Source: Desulfobulbus sp. (lineage in GTDB: Bacteria > Desulfobacterota > Desulfobulbia > Desulfobulbales > Desulfobulbaceae). Taken from it: a DNA stretch of 9,230 nucleotides. Shown one piece after another: positions 1 to 7,016 of this stretch. Each line of letters starts with the position of its first letter. Position 1 is the stretch's first letter. The notes below the pieces were generated by a model. The model made no database searches and was not told where the DNA came from. It worked only from the letters and a program-made list of their open reading frames with translations. The position numbers and the translations under genes were made by a program. Location: assembly GCA_028684915.1 (NCBI GenBank), contig JAQUEZ010000239.1, forward strand, positions 1 to 9,230, written 5' to 3'.

Positions 1-705
1 GATGCAACAGCAGTTGATTTTCTTGAGACCCTTGACTGCCCTTGTTACAAAATAGCATCCTTTGAAAACACGGACCTACCGCTGATACGCAAGGTAGCAA
101 GAACAGGCAAGCCACTGATCATTTCCACCGGAATGGCGACGGTTGCAGAACTTGATGAAACAGTTCGAGCTGCAAGAGAATCTGGATGCAACGAAATAAT
201 TCTGCTGAAATGCACCAGTTCTTATCCTTCATCACCGGAAAACACGAATATTGCTACGATACCCCACATGCAGAACTTGTTTAATCTACAAGTGGGACTT
301 TCGGACCATACAATGGGAATCGGCGTTTCTGTTGCGGCGGTCGCCCTTGGTGCGACTGTAGTTGAGAAGCACTTCACTCTCCGGCGAGCAGACGGTGGTG
401 TTGATTCAGCTTTTTCTCTTGAGCCTGATGAGATGCGTAACCTGGTGCTAGAAACGGAACGAGCGTGGAAAGCGCTTGGTAAACTCTATTATGGCCCGAC
501 GGAAGCTGAGTTAAAATCATTAATCTTAAGGCGTTCCATCTATGTGGTTGAGGACATTAAGGTGGGCCAAATGTTTACGGGAACGTGTCTGAAAGTGATT
601 AGGCCGGGTAACGGCCTTCCGGCAAAGTATTTTCATGTCCTAATTGGAAAGCAGGCCAAGAGGGATATTCCCAAAGGGACACCGACTGATTGGAGCATGT
701 TTTAA
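1..705 (+). CDS. pseI: Pseudaminic acid synthase, 3' part (5' end outside window)
   Basis: Condenses 6-deoxy-AltdiNAc with phosphoenolpyruvate to give pseudaminic acid, a nine-carbon sialic-acid-like sugar, in the cytoplasm. The frame is open from base 1. The 234 visible residues lack roughly the first 115 of a usual ~350-residue protein. The TIM-barrel part shows KIASFE (about residues 17-22), ISTGMA (41-46), LLKCTSSYP (68-76), GLSDHT (100-105) and EKHFTL (about 122-127). From about residue 177 (RRSIYVV) to the end is the antifreeze-like SAF domain with RPGNGL and DIPKGTP. The KIASFE, LLKCTSSYP and HFTL wording fits PseI better than sialic acid synthase NeuB, which has GSGE and LLHCT-like versions. 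Legionaminic acid synthase is a less likely alternative. The next gene starts four bases after the stop, so the two are probably co-transcribed. Family membership is seen; the exact sugar is inferred. Confidence 0.9.
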   Translation, partial: DATAVDFLETLDCPCYKIASFENTDLPLIRKVARTGKPLIISTGMATVAELDETVRAARESGCNEIILLKCTSSYPSSPENTNIATIPHMQNLFNLQVGLSDHTMGIGVSVAAVALGATVVEKHFTLRRADGGVDSAFSLEPDEMRNLVLETERAWKALGKLYYGPTEAELKSLILRRSIYVVEDIKVGQMFTGTCLKVIRPGNGLPAKYFHVLIGKQAKRDIPKGTPTDWSMF

Positions 706-709
706 TTCC

Positions 710-1726
710 ATGGAAGAAATCACAAAAATCGTTTTACCAGAGAGAGAGTACATAGAGGGTCTTAAAGCATATGGTGCCAATAAGGTTGCGGCACGGTACT
801 GCGGCCTAAATTATATCCCTTTTTTCATTTATGGTGAGTGGCAACACGGATGGATATGTCCAGAGCGGAATATTCACCCTGAATTTGTTGTCGGTGGGAA
901 TGGTTTTTCCCGTGAATACAAGACAAAGAGGAAGTATTTTGTTGCTCGACAGGATCAGGTAGATTATTTGGTGTCTCAAGGGTATCGTTACGTTTATGCC
1001 ATTGGTTTGCCAATAATTTATGTGCAAAAGCCATTAGTGAGAAGAATGCCAGGGTCATTATTGGTAATGCCGGCGCATTCTTTGCCTGAGACCACAGAGG
1101 ATTGGGATGCTGATGAATATGCCAACTACATAATGTCAATAGCAAATAATTTTACAGAAGTTTATTTGTGTGTTCACAAATATTGTTACGAAAAAGGTAA
1201 TTGGATTAAACAGTTTGCTGATAAAAATATTAATGTAATAGTGGGGGCTGATTGGCTAGACCAGAATAGTATGTGGAGGATTGCAGATCTTTTTTCGCAG
1301 TTTGAGTATGTTACGACAAATGAGTTCGGTTCGCATGTAGCATATGCAAGTTATTTTAATTGCAAGGTCTCCGTAGCTGGTCCACGAAGTGCTTGGAAAA
1401 AAGCTGATTATGAAAAAGCAAGTCTATACAGGGATGTTCCGGAATTATTGGATATTTTGGATTGTTGGCGACGGGATGCAGTTCTTGAGGGAGCGTATCC
1501 TCAATTTGTCTGTGAGCCATGGGCGGCAGTTCAAAATGTTGATTGGGCATCCGAACAACTTGGTGAGTGCAATAAAAAGGAACCATTGCACTTGAAACAT
1601 TTATTTGGATGGTCTCCAATAACACGCGTAAAATGGGCGTTAAGAAGTTCATTTAATAAAGCTAACATTGGTTCAAGGAGCGTAATAAGATCATTTTCAA
1701 AGTGGATTACAAATGGATATCGATAG
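710..1726 (+). CDS. Unrecognised surface-polysaccharide locus protein, possible GT-B-type glycosyltransferase
   Basis: I do not recognise a named family. The ATG at 710 lies four bases after the pseI stop. A weak GGAG at 692-695 is the only ribosome-site candidate, so translation is probably coupled to pseI. An in-frame TTG at 644 would lie inside pseI and is less likely. The protein has 338 residues and no clear signal peptide or transmembrane span. Features seen are an aromatic N-terminal third (YIPFFIYGEWQHGW, about 35-48), an LLVMPAHSLPE strand-loop (117-127), a VYLCVHKY strand (151-158), and TTNEFGSHVAYASYFNCKV (202-220) followed by SVAGP. The last segment resembles the nucleotide-sugar side of GT-B proteins found in polysaccharide clusters: a Gly-Ser-His turn, a helix, then a buried strand. 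The tail (300-338) is basic. Its position directly behind pseI makes a pseudaminic acid transferase possible, but that is inference only. The gene is strongly AT-rich compared with leuB. Confidence 0.8.
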   Translation: MEEITKIVLPEREYIEGLKAYGANKVAARYCGLNYIPFFIYGEWQHGWICPERNIHPEFVVGGNGFSREYKTKRKYFVARQDQVDYLVSQGYRYVYAIGLPIIYVQKPLVRRMPGSLLVMPAHSLPETTEDWDADEYANYIMSIANNFTEVYLCVHKYCYEKGNWIKQFADKNINVIVGADWLDQNSMWRIADLFSQFEYVTTNEFGSHVAYASYFNCKVSVAGPRSAWKKADYEKASLYRDVPELLDILDCWRRDAVLEGAYPQFVCEPWAAVQNVDWASEQLGECNKKEPLHLKHLFGWSPITRVKWALRSSFNKANIGSRSVIRSFSKWITNGYR

Positions 1727-1880
1727 TATTTCCACTTCCGATATAAGGCATGGCGCAAGCATTGCAGCGTTTAACTCGCATGATGCTCTAAGGCGTGTAG
1801 GCCATAAATCCACTCTCCTAGCTGCCGAGAAATGTTCTGAAGACAGATGCATAATTTCTGAACGATCTCCTGGCTTTTAA
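1713..1880 (+). pseudogene. N-terminal stub of a GT4-type glycosyltransferase
   Basis: An ATG at 1713, overlapping the last 14 bases of the preceding gene, opens a 55-codon frame ending with TAA at 1878-1880. Residues about 5-36 read ISTSDIRHGASIAAFNSH and then DALRRVGHKSTLLAAEK. This matches the well-known N-terminus of GT4 (WcaC-like) glycosyltransferases, where a DIxGGAxxAAYRLHxALRxxG pattern leads into the first Rossmann strand. A full enzyme has about 350-420 residues, so only the first ~45 survive. No continuation of the family is recognisable in any frame from 1881 to 2017. The overlap with the upstream stop suggests the gene was once part of the same operon. The stub is unlikely to be functional. 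Similarity was judged by eye. Confidence 0.65.
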
Positions 1881-2017
1881 ATTCGACATTATTACCTACA
1901 TTAGTTTATTTCGGAGATAAATTGCCCGATATTTTCAACACAAGAAGTTGGTGAATTACCAAATCTATCAGCATAACTGGCAAATGGTTCGGACTTAAAA
2001 TATGCCAATCTTGTTGG
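1881..2017. other. Non-coding gap between glycosyltransferase stub and IS remnant
   Basis: No frame here gives a recognisable protein and stops occur in all frames. The stretch is AT-rich and is probably eroded sequence left when the glycosyltransferase gene was destroyed. One plus-strand frame around 1919-2050 reads smoothly (VGELPNLSA, then a stop, then LKYANLVGELDPEL), but I could not assign it. Confidence 0.4.
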
Positions 2018-2205
2018 TGAACTGGACCCGGAATTGAGACAGGTGTGTAAGCAATGAACCATCAGAAAAACAAGAAGGTACAATGCAGGGGAAACGGAAA
2101 CACCACTCAGTCTTGTTCAAGGCAAAATTAGTGTTTGTAGCACTGTCCAGGGTAAATTCCCATACAGAATTGTGGGATGACAGCGAGATTACATGGAACT
2201 TTTAA
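2018..2205 (+). mobile_element. Degenerate IS3-family left end with truncated orfA
   Basis: At 2018 the sequence TGAACTGGACCCGGAATTG, followed by AGACAGGTGTGTAAG, resembles an IS3-type terminal inverted repeat: a TG end, then a CCC run, GGACA and TAAG at similar spacing. After a short leader, AGAAGG (2073-2078) precedes an ATG at 2083 that opens a 40-codon frame to TAA at 2203-2205. Its product contains KHHSVLFKAKLVFVAL and then HTEL. This matches the start of IS3 OrfA helix-turn-helix transposase subunits (RxxSxxFKAKVALEAL...AEL). After that the match is lost apart from a possible ITW. No orfB, right end or target duplication is visible, so this is a fragment. It overlaps the first 13 bases of the HAD gene. 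Assignment rests on motif memory. Confidence 0.55.
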
Positions 2206-4223
2206 AAAATAAAAATATAAGAGTCTACTCTTTTGATGTATTCGACACCGTTGTTACAAGAATAGCTGCACATCCTCAGGCAGTTTTTTTGTTGATAAAA
2301 GAAGAATTGCAAAGTTTGGGAGAACTTTTGCCAACTCGGTTGCTTGATGGCTTTTATCTAATCCGCCTTGAAGCAGAGCGGACTGCCCGAAAACTGAGTG
2401 ACACCGAGGACGTAACCATTGAGCAAATTTACGACGTTATTAAAAAGAATTTTGGTCTTACCTCGAAATGTGTCGAATGCCTTATTTCCCTAGAGATCGA
2501 GATTGAAACCAAAACAATCACGACTATTCCGGGTGCGGTAAAGATGATATCGGATCTGAGAAATTCTGGAGCGAGAATTATTTTTGTTTCGGATATGTAT
2601 CTTCCAAGTGATGCTTTGGAACGGATTTTGAGGGAAAAAGGTGTTTTTGAGGAGGGGGACGCACTCTATGTATCTGGGCACATGGGGCTGGCCAAGAGGA
2701 CGGGTAGCCTGTTCAAAGAAGTGCTTCATCTTGAGGAGTTGCACCCTTCTCAAATGTTTCATCTTGGTGATAACCGTCGGAGCGATTATGTCAAGGCATT
2801 GAAACATGGCATCTGTTCCCTGCATCTGGCCCAAGGATGTCTTAATAGATATGAGCAAATTTTATCCGCGTCGAGCCAAGACAAATCGTCATGGTTGCAG
2901 TGGCAACTGCTCGCCGGTGCAAGTCGGTTGGCTCGGTTGCGGTCTTTTGGTGATACTAGTAAACGATTACGAGACCTTCATGCGATAGGCGCGAATGTTG
3001 CCGGACCCATTTTATTTGGTTTTGTTTGTTGGCTGTTTGAGGAAGCCGAAAAAAAGGGAATCCCGAAGCTATATTTTCTTGCAAGAGACGGTCAGGTACT
3101 TTTTGAAATAGCGCAGGTACTGAATCGCCAAAAAAATAACTTATTCGAGTTGAAATACCTATATTCTTCGCGCCAAGCGTGGCATTTGCCTTCAGTAACT
3201 GAAATTGGCAATAGAGAAATTGCTTGGATAACAGAAAAATCTCATTATATATCATTGCGTGTATTGGCTTTGAGGCTTGGTGCTGACCCCAACTCTCTAT
3301 GTCGCCTCTGCGTGCGGTCCGGGTTGTTGGTTGATGATCTAGACAAACATCTTGATGATGAGTGGTTAAGCTTCTTTGCTGAGCTGCTTACTTCAAATAG
3401 CGAGTTGATTGATTTGGTATTATGCAATGCGGAGCGAGCTAGGTCGTCAACAATTGCATATTTAGAGCAGGAAGGACTGTTTGATGGTTCAAATCTGGGG
3501 ATAGTTGATAGTGGCCTATTTGGCAGGTCACAGGATTCTCTAAATGCCTTGATGAGCTTCGAGGGATGGCGTGGTGAAATTCATGGATTTTATTTTGGGA
3601 TTGCTGACCCACTGGCGAACTTAAAAAATAAATATGGGTACTTTTTTTCGCCATCCCATTCGAAACCTTTTAGACGGTGGGGGCATGGTTTCGTAACTTT
3701 AATGGAGTTAATGAGTCTAACCGATCACGGTGCCACGCTGGCATATGGACAGTATGCTGGAAAGTGGTGTCCGATTCTTGCTGAAACGTTTGCTAACGAA
3801 GATCGGATTGATGAGATTTGTGCGCTCCGGTCAGGAATCATTGATTTTGTCAGGGTAGAGTCTCTGCCGTCTGCTGGGTACGATTTTGAGGAATATCGTG
3901 AAAAAACCTTAAAGCTCGTTAGGGACTTTTATTTATACCCAACACTTGAGCAGGCGGAAGCTTTGGGCGACCTGCAATATACCGTTGTTCAATCTGCACA
4001 AACTGAGCGGGAGTGTAGATCCTTTGCGCCTCGATTATCAATAGTTGATGCTTTACGGTTGATTTTCAAGTCTACGAGTAAGGATCGGTTTAACATTACG
4101 TATTGGATACATGGTAGTCGCGTCAGATCAGGTTTTATCGTTCGTAATTTCTTGGCATCAGCAAGCTGCCTGTTTCGTTTCGTAAACTTCTTGCTTGACA
4201 GTTTTCCCTCATACAAACGTTGA
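2193..4223 (+). CDS. Large HAD-superfamily protein of the polysaccharide-locus type (COG5610-like)
   Basis: A 676-residue two-part cytoplasmic protein. Residues 1-220 form a HAD hydrolase-like domain: motif I SFDVFDTVVTR (13-23, nucleophile D15), motif II FVSDMYL (131-137), motif III lysine K168 in GLAKRTGSLF, and motif IV HLGDNRRSDYVKA (190-202). Position +2 from the nucleophile is Phe, not the Asp of classical phosphatases. This also occurs in dehalogenase-like HAD groups and leaves the chemistry open. From about 265 to 676 is a second domain with GPILFGFVCWLFEEA, LYFLARDGQ (293-301) and VDSGLFGRSQDSL (438-450), as I recall for COG5610 proteins of O-antigen and capsule loci. Their reaction is not established. 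The ATG at 2193 has only a poor ribosome site (GCGAG). The stop overlaps the next start (TGATG), and the neighbours suggest a role in glycerol-phosphate glycan assembly. Confidence 0.85.
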   Translation: MELLKNKNIRVYSFDVFDTVVTRIAAHPQAVFLLIKEELQSLGELLPTRLLDGFYLIRLEAERTARKLSDTEDVTIEQIYDVIKKNFGLTSKCVECLISLEIEIETKTITTIPGAVKMISDLRNSGARIIFVSDMYLPSDALERILREKGVFEEGDALYVSGHMGLAKRTGSLFKEVLHLEELHPSQMFHLGDNRRSDYVKALKHGICSLHLAQGCLNRYEQILSASSQDKSSWLQWQLLAGASRLARLRSFGDTSKRLRDLHAIGANVAGPILFGFVCWLFEEAEKKGIPKLYFLARDGQVLFEIAQVLNRQKNNLFELKYLYSSRQAWHLPSVTEIGNREIAWITEKSHYISLRVLALRLGADPNSLCRLCVRSGLLVDDLDKHLDDEWLSFFAELLTSNSELIDLVLCNAERARSSTIAYLEQEGLFDGSNLGIVDSGLFGRSQDSLNALMSFEGWRGEIHGFYFGIADPLANLKNKYGYFFSPSHSKPFRRWGHGFVTLMELMSLTDHGATLAYGQYAGKWCPILAETFANEDRIDEICALRSGIIDFVRVESLPSAGYDFEEYREKTLKLVRDFYLYPTLEQAEALGDLQYTVVQSAQTERECRSFAPRLSIVDALRLIFKSTSKDRFNITYWIHGSRVRSGFIVRNFLASASCLFRFVNFLLDSFPSYKR

Positions 4224-5431
4224 TGTTTATATCAAAATTCTTCTATATCGCTATTGGCGCATTGGTCTCAATTATTGCCGGTCTTCTGCCTAAGAGAGAG
4301 AACCTTTGGGTTTTTGGCTGCTGCCGTGGGACGAAGTATGCAGAAAACGCCAAATACTTGTTCGAGTATGTCAATGAACGGCACAAAAATATTCAGTGTG
4401 TCTGGATATCCAAAGACAAGAACATAATCGAAATGCTGCGGAAGCGTGGTTACAGGGCTTGCGGCTTCCTGTCGTTGCAGGGACTCTGGGGCGCAGCTAG
4501 GGCAGGAGTAGCGATCATAACGCATAGAGGGAATTGCTGGGATGGGGATCTCCCGTTCTTTTGTATTTCAAAAAAGACGCTGCTCGTTCAGTTATGGCAT
4601 GGAATACCACTGAAAAAAATCGCGTTTGACGACAGGTTGTTCAGTTACGCTTTCGATGAAAGCAGTTGGTCATTCAAGCTTCGCACTTTTGCGGCTAAAC
4701 TCTTGCCGTTCCTCTTGCGGGTTGAACATCCATCAATTGTGATCGCTACCTCGAGTGAGACACGTGACATTTTATCACAGGCTTTCAGGGTTCCGCGAGA
4801 GTCGGTCTTGATAACTGGTTATCCGAGAAACGATCAACTTTTTAGGAATAATCAACGAGATGATAATTTCCAAAAAATTCTATATCTACCTACTTTTAGG
4901 GGGCAGGAAGGGGCTTCGTTCGATCCGTTCGAAAATCAGGCTTACGGGGTTGATGATCTAAATACTTTTTTGGTCGAGAAGGGAATGCATTTGCACATAA
5001 AATTGCATCCTTTCAATCGCATTTCTTCGATGCTTCAAAAAAGCATCGATACGGCCAGCAACTTGACAGTTTTGCTGACGGATGACATTTATGAAGAATT
5101 GGCGATCTACGACGTTTTGATCACCGACTATTCCAGTATATATTTTGACTTTCTTCTAACTGGTAAACCAATTATATTCCTGCCATATGATATGGACAGA
5201 TACACTCAAATGGATCGACAGTTTTATTATCGCTATGAAAATGTGACGCCAGGGCCCATGGCACGGAACTGGCATGATGTTTCGCTTATTCTTGCTGACC
5301 TGAACTTGATTTCGGAACGCTACAGGAAACAATATAAACAAGTATTGGATAGGTTTCACCAGTTCAAGGATGGGAATAGCTGTCAAAGGGTTTTTATGGC
5401 TATTGATGGCCGGGAGAGGATGCTTTCATGA
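4223..5431 (+). CDS. CDP-glycerol glycerophosphotransferase, TagB/TagF family
   Basis: Transfers glycerol phosphate from CDP-glycerol to an acceptor; in Gram-positives this primes (TagB) or polymerises (TagF) wall teichoic acid at the inner membrane face. The ATG at 4223 overlaps the previous TGA by one base (TGATG); a TTG one codon upstream is less likely. The 402-residue protein begins with a hydrophobic segment (about 5-22), probably a membrane anchor. Family marks are [11 protein letters not shown] (122-132, with the conserved WHG), IATSS (174-178), [10 protein letters not shown] (198-207), YLPTFRG (221-227), HIKLHPFNR (258-266) and [20 protein letters not shown] (298-317). The length is near the ~380-400 of TagB-type enzymes and far below full TagF with its extra N-terminal domain. 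It overlaps tagD by four bases (ATGA), which provides its likely donor. Whether it adds one unit or a chain, and to which sugar, cannot be read from the sequence. Confidence 0.88.
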   Translation: MFISKFFYIAIGALVSIIAGLLPKRENLWVFGCCRGTKYAENAKYLFEYVNERHKNIQCVWISKDKNIIEMLRKRGYRACGFLSLQGLWGAARAGVAIITHRGNCWDGDLPFFCISKKTLLVQLWHGIPLKKIAFDDRLFSYAFDESSWSFKLRTFAAKLLPFLLRVEHPSIVIATSSETRDILSQAFRVPRESVLITGYPRNDQLFRNNQRDDNFQKILYLPTFRGQEGASFDPFENQAYGVDDLNTFLVEKGMHLHIKLHPFNRISSMLQKSIDTASNLTVLLTDDIYEELAIYDVLITDYSSIYFDFLLTGKPIIFLPYDMDRYTQMDRQFYYRYENVTPGPMARNWHDVSLILADLNLISERYRKQYKQVLDRFHQFKDGNSCQRVFMAIDGRERMLS

Positions 5432-5811
5432 AAGTTGTGATAACCTATGGAACGTTTGATCTTCTGCATGTTGGCCACATTCGTTTGTTGAAGCGGGCCA
5501 AAGAACTTGGTGACTACCTCATTGTCGGGCTTTCGACGGACGAATTTAATCTGCTCAAGCACAAGAGTTCATTTTTGCCTTACGAGCAGCGCAAGGAGAT
5601 TTTGGAGGCCGTCAAGTATGTAGACAAGGTGATTCCAGAAGAGTGTTGGGAGCAAAAGATCGCTGACGTCAAGAAATATGATGTGAATCTGTTTGTTATA
5701 GGTGATGACTGGAAAGGCGAATTTGATTTTTTGAAACCACATTGCGAAGTTAAATATTTGACAAGGACAGAAAATATTTCAACGACTGCTCTCAAAACTC
5801 GTTTGGGCTGA
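5428..5811 (+). CDS. tagD: Glycerol-3-phosphate cytidylyltransferase
   Basis: Makes CDP-glycerol from CTP and sn-glycerol-3-phosphate in the cytoplasm. The 127 residues agree with Bacillus subtilis TagD (129) almost residue for residue at functional sites: [11 protein letters not shown] with the HxGH nucleotide-binding motif at 14-17, K44 and K46, R55, GDDW (92-95), and RTENISTT (113-120), the second signature of the family. The ATG at 5428 overlaps the previous stop (ATGA), and a strong GGGAGAGGA ribosome site lies at 5411-5419. The gene sits between a glycerophosphotransferase and a CDP-alcohol phosphotransferase, either of which could use its product. Related cytidylyltransferases acting on ethanolamine phosphate or other polyol phosphates exist, but the close motif match favours glycerol-3-phosphate. 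Confidence 0.93.
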   Translation: MKVVITYGTFDLLHVGHIRLLKRAKELGDYLIVGLSTDEFNLLKHKSSFLPYEQRKEILEAVKYVDKVIPEECWEQKIADVKKYDVNLFVIGDDWKGEFDFLKPHCEVKYLTRTENISTTALKTRLG

Positions 5812-5823
5812 GGGAAACATCTG

Positions 5824-6558
5824 ATGGCTGCCAAAAGTGACGAAAAACTGAAGGTTGATCTGGCTAAAGCTGATGCGGCAATGTCACTCAAAACCTGGTG
5901 GGCATTGCTGTTCATATATCCCTTGGCGCGTCCGTTGACGGCATTTATTGTTAACAGGACTTCCCTTACCCCTAATCAGGTTACTTTTACAGCAATAGGA
6001 TTTCGTACAATTACCGCGGCCTGTTTTTTGTATGCTAACCAATTGAGTTTTGTCGTTGGGGCGCTGGCGTATTACCTAGCCTACCTTTGTGATTGTGTGG
6101 ACGGTCCTGTCGCCCGGCTTACCAAAAAAACATCCGAACTGGGGCGCTACCTTGATCATATGGCTGACCTGACTGGCGATATTGTCATCTTGCTGGTTCT
6201 TGCCTACACTCAAGGAAAACTGCCGTCTTATATGGTTTTCGGTATGGTGTTCATGCATGTGGCAGAATGTTACATTAGTTATCTCAGTGGATTCGCCATT
6301 TCAAATAAGGGGGAGGGAAAACCTTCATTCTTCATATTTGATTGCATAAATCGTTATCGGAGGTGGTGGTTTAATAAGAATATTAAGTCATTTTTTTCGT
6401 TTCCCGACTACACTGCACTGATATTCGTATTTTTCCCTCTTTTAGGTAAATCAGCAGTAGGTCTTGAAATTGGGTTTTATTTCCTCTTGCTGATTGTTTC
6501 TTATACAGTTTTTTCGACCTTTATTTCACTTCATACCGGTGAACGCCGCTTCCCTTGA
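5824..6558 (+). CDS. Integral-membrane CDP-alcohol phosphotransferase
   Basis: Member of the CDP-OH phosphatidyltransferase family, which moves a phospho-alcohol or phosphatidyl group from a CDP-activated donor to a hydroxyl acceptor within the membrane. The complete catalytic signature is present at residues 90-115 in the form D-x2-D-G-x2-A-R-x8-G-x3-D-x3-D (D90, D93, G94, A97, R98, G107, D111, D115). Several hydrophobic spans are visible (about 27-43, 55-72, 75-90, 116-130, 136-156, 196-210, 212-236), consistent with the six-helix fold. The length of 244 is slightly above PgsA or PssA. The ATG at 5824 follows AGGG (5811-5814), and the gap from tagD is 12 bases; an internal Met at residue 20 is an alternative start. 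It lies in a CDP-glycerol operon rather than beside phospholipid genes, so a head-group or glycan modification role is plausible. Its substrate is unknown. Confidence 0.88.
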   Translation: MAAKSDEKLKVDLAKADAAMSLKTWWALLFIYPLARPLTAFIVNRTSLTPNQVTFTAIGFRTITAACFLYANQLSFVVGALAYYLAYLCDCVDGPVARLTKKTSELGRYLDHMADLTGDIVILLVLAYTQGKLPSYMVFGMVFMHVAECYISYLSGFAISNKGEGKPSFFIFDCINRYRRWWFNKNIKSFFSFPDYTALIFVFFPLLGKSAVGLEIGFYFLLLIVSYTVFSTFISLHTGERRFP

Positions 6559-6699
6559 CCAGTTGACGTCTTGAAATCTTTCAAAAAATGCCATGTTCGA
6601 ACTGTTCAACCGCTTGCGTGCCCAGTCTGTGGTAAGTTAGTGGACGACATCGCCTACGTTTTTGAGTCTAATGAGGAGATCTCAGAGTTTTTTCTATGA
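6559..6699 (+). pseudogene. Possible remnant with a CPVCG motif, in frame after the phosphotransferase stop
   Basis: Directly after the TGA of the membrane phosphotransferase gene, the same frame stays open for 46 codons to TGA at 6697-6699. It contains KCHVRTVQPLACPVCGKLV and an acidic tail (ESNEEISEFF). CPVCG resembles the N-terminal zinc-binding knuckle of some SAM methyltransferases in sugar loci. There is no ATG in a good place (a TTG lies at 6571) and no ribosome site. It could be the start of a deleted gene or chance. An open run of this length is not rare. Confidence 0.2.
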
Positions 6700-6942
6700 T
6701 AGTTTTTGCGCCATTAGCTTTTCTAGGAAAATTACTTTCCATGGGAGATAACATCGTTGCTATAGCACGTGTCAAATAACAAAGTATCATGCAATAGAAT
6801 GCTCACTTGAAATCAGGTTGGGAATTTGGGCCAATTCTTCTTGCAGGGCGTCATAGACTGTCGCTCGAATCCTTCCGCCGGAAAGAGGCGTGGATCTACG
6901 ACTTGATCTGATAAAAGCTTGATGTGTTCCCCTTCGATTTTG
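6700..6942. other. Gene-free stretch between the sugar operon and the leuB promoter
   Basis: No supported gene lies here. Short minus-strand runs between about 6810 and 6910 look protein-like in two adjacent frames (RIRATVYDALQEELAQIP in one, SDQVVDPRLFPAEGF in another), as if a reading frame had shifted, but no start site or known family is recognisable. No clear terminator for the sugar operon was found, although a weak palindrome with GAGATCTC lies around 6677 and is followed by a T run. Confidence 0.35.
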
Positions 6943-6970
6943 TTGACAAATCCATTTATTTCTTTAAGAT
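6943..6970 (+). promoter_or_regulatory. Sigma70-like promoter for leuB
   Basis: A consensus -35 box TTGACA (6943-6948) is separated by 16 bases from TAAGAT (6965-6970), close to TATAAT. Transcription would begin near 6977, giving a leader of about 40 bases before the leuB ATG. It sits at the right edge of the gene-poor region and would make leuB independent of the sugar operon. Confidence 0.7.
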
Positions 6971-7005
6971 ATCAAATCCACCAAATTTTGAACATGAATG
7001 GAAAA

Positions 7006-7010
7006 AGGAG
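7006..7010 (+). promoter_or_regulatory. leuB ribosome binding site
   Basis: AGGAG lies six bases before the ATG at 7017. This fixes the start of leuB there rather than at an in-frame GTG 31 codons upstream, which would fall inside the promoter region. Confidence 0.8.
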
Positions 7011-7016
7011 AGCGCA

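Noticed and set aside
644..709. Upstream TTG start for the gene after pseI
   Set aside because: It would add 22 residues read from within the conserved pseI end; the ATG at 710 fits coupling better.
1901..2083. Minus-strand open frame of 60 codons in the scar region
   Set aside because: No recognisable motif and no ribosome site; it overlaps the IS-like end and looks like chance.
6571..6584. TTGAAATCTTTCAA palindrome as terminator of the sugar operon
   Set aside because: The stem is only six A/T-rich pairs with a two-base loop and no T run on the plus strand.
6924..7016. Upstream GTG start for leuB
   Set aside because: The extension would cover the predicted promoter and ribosome site, and the family begins at the MYKIAVIGGDG start.
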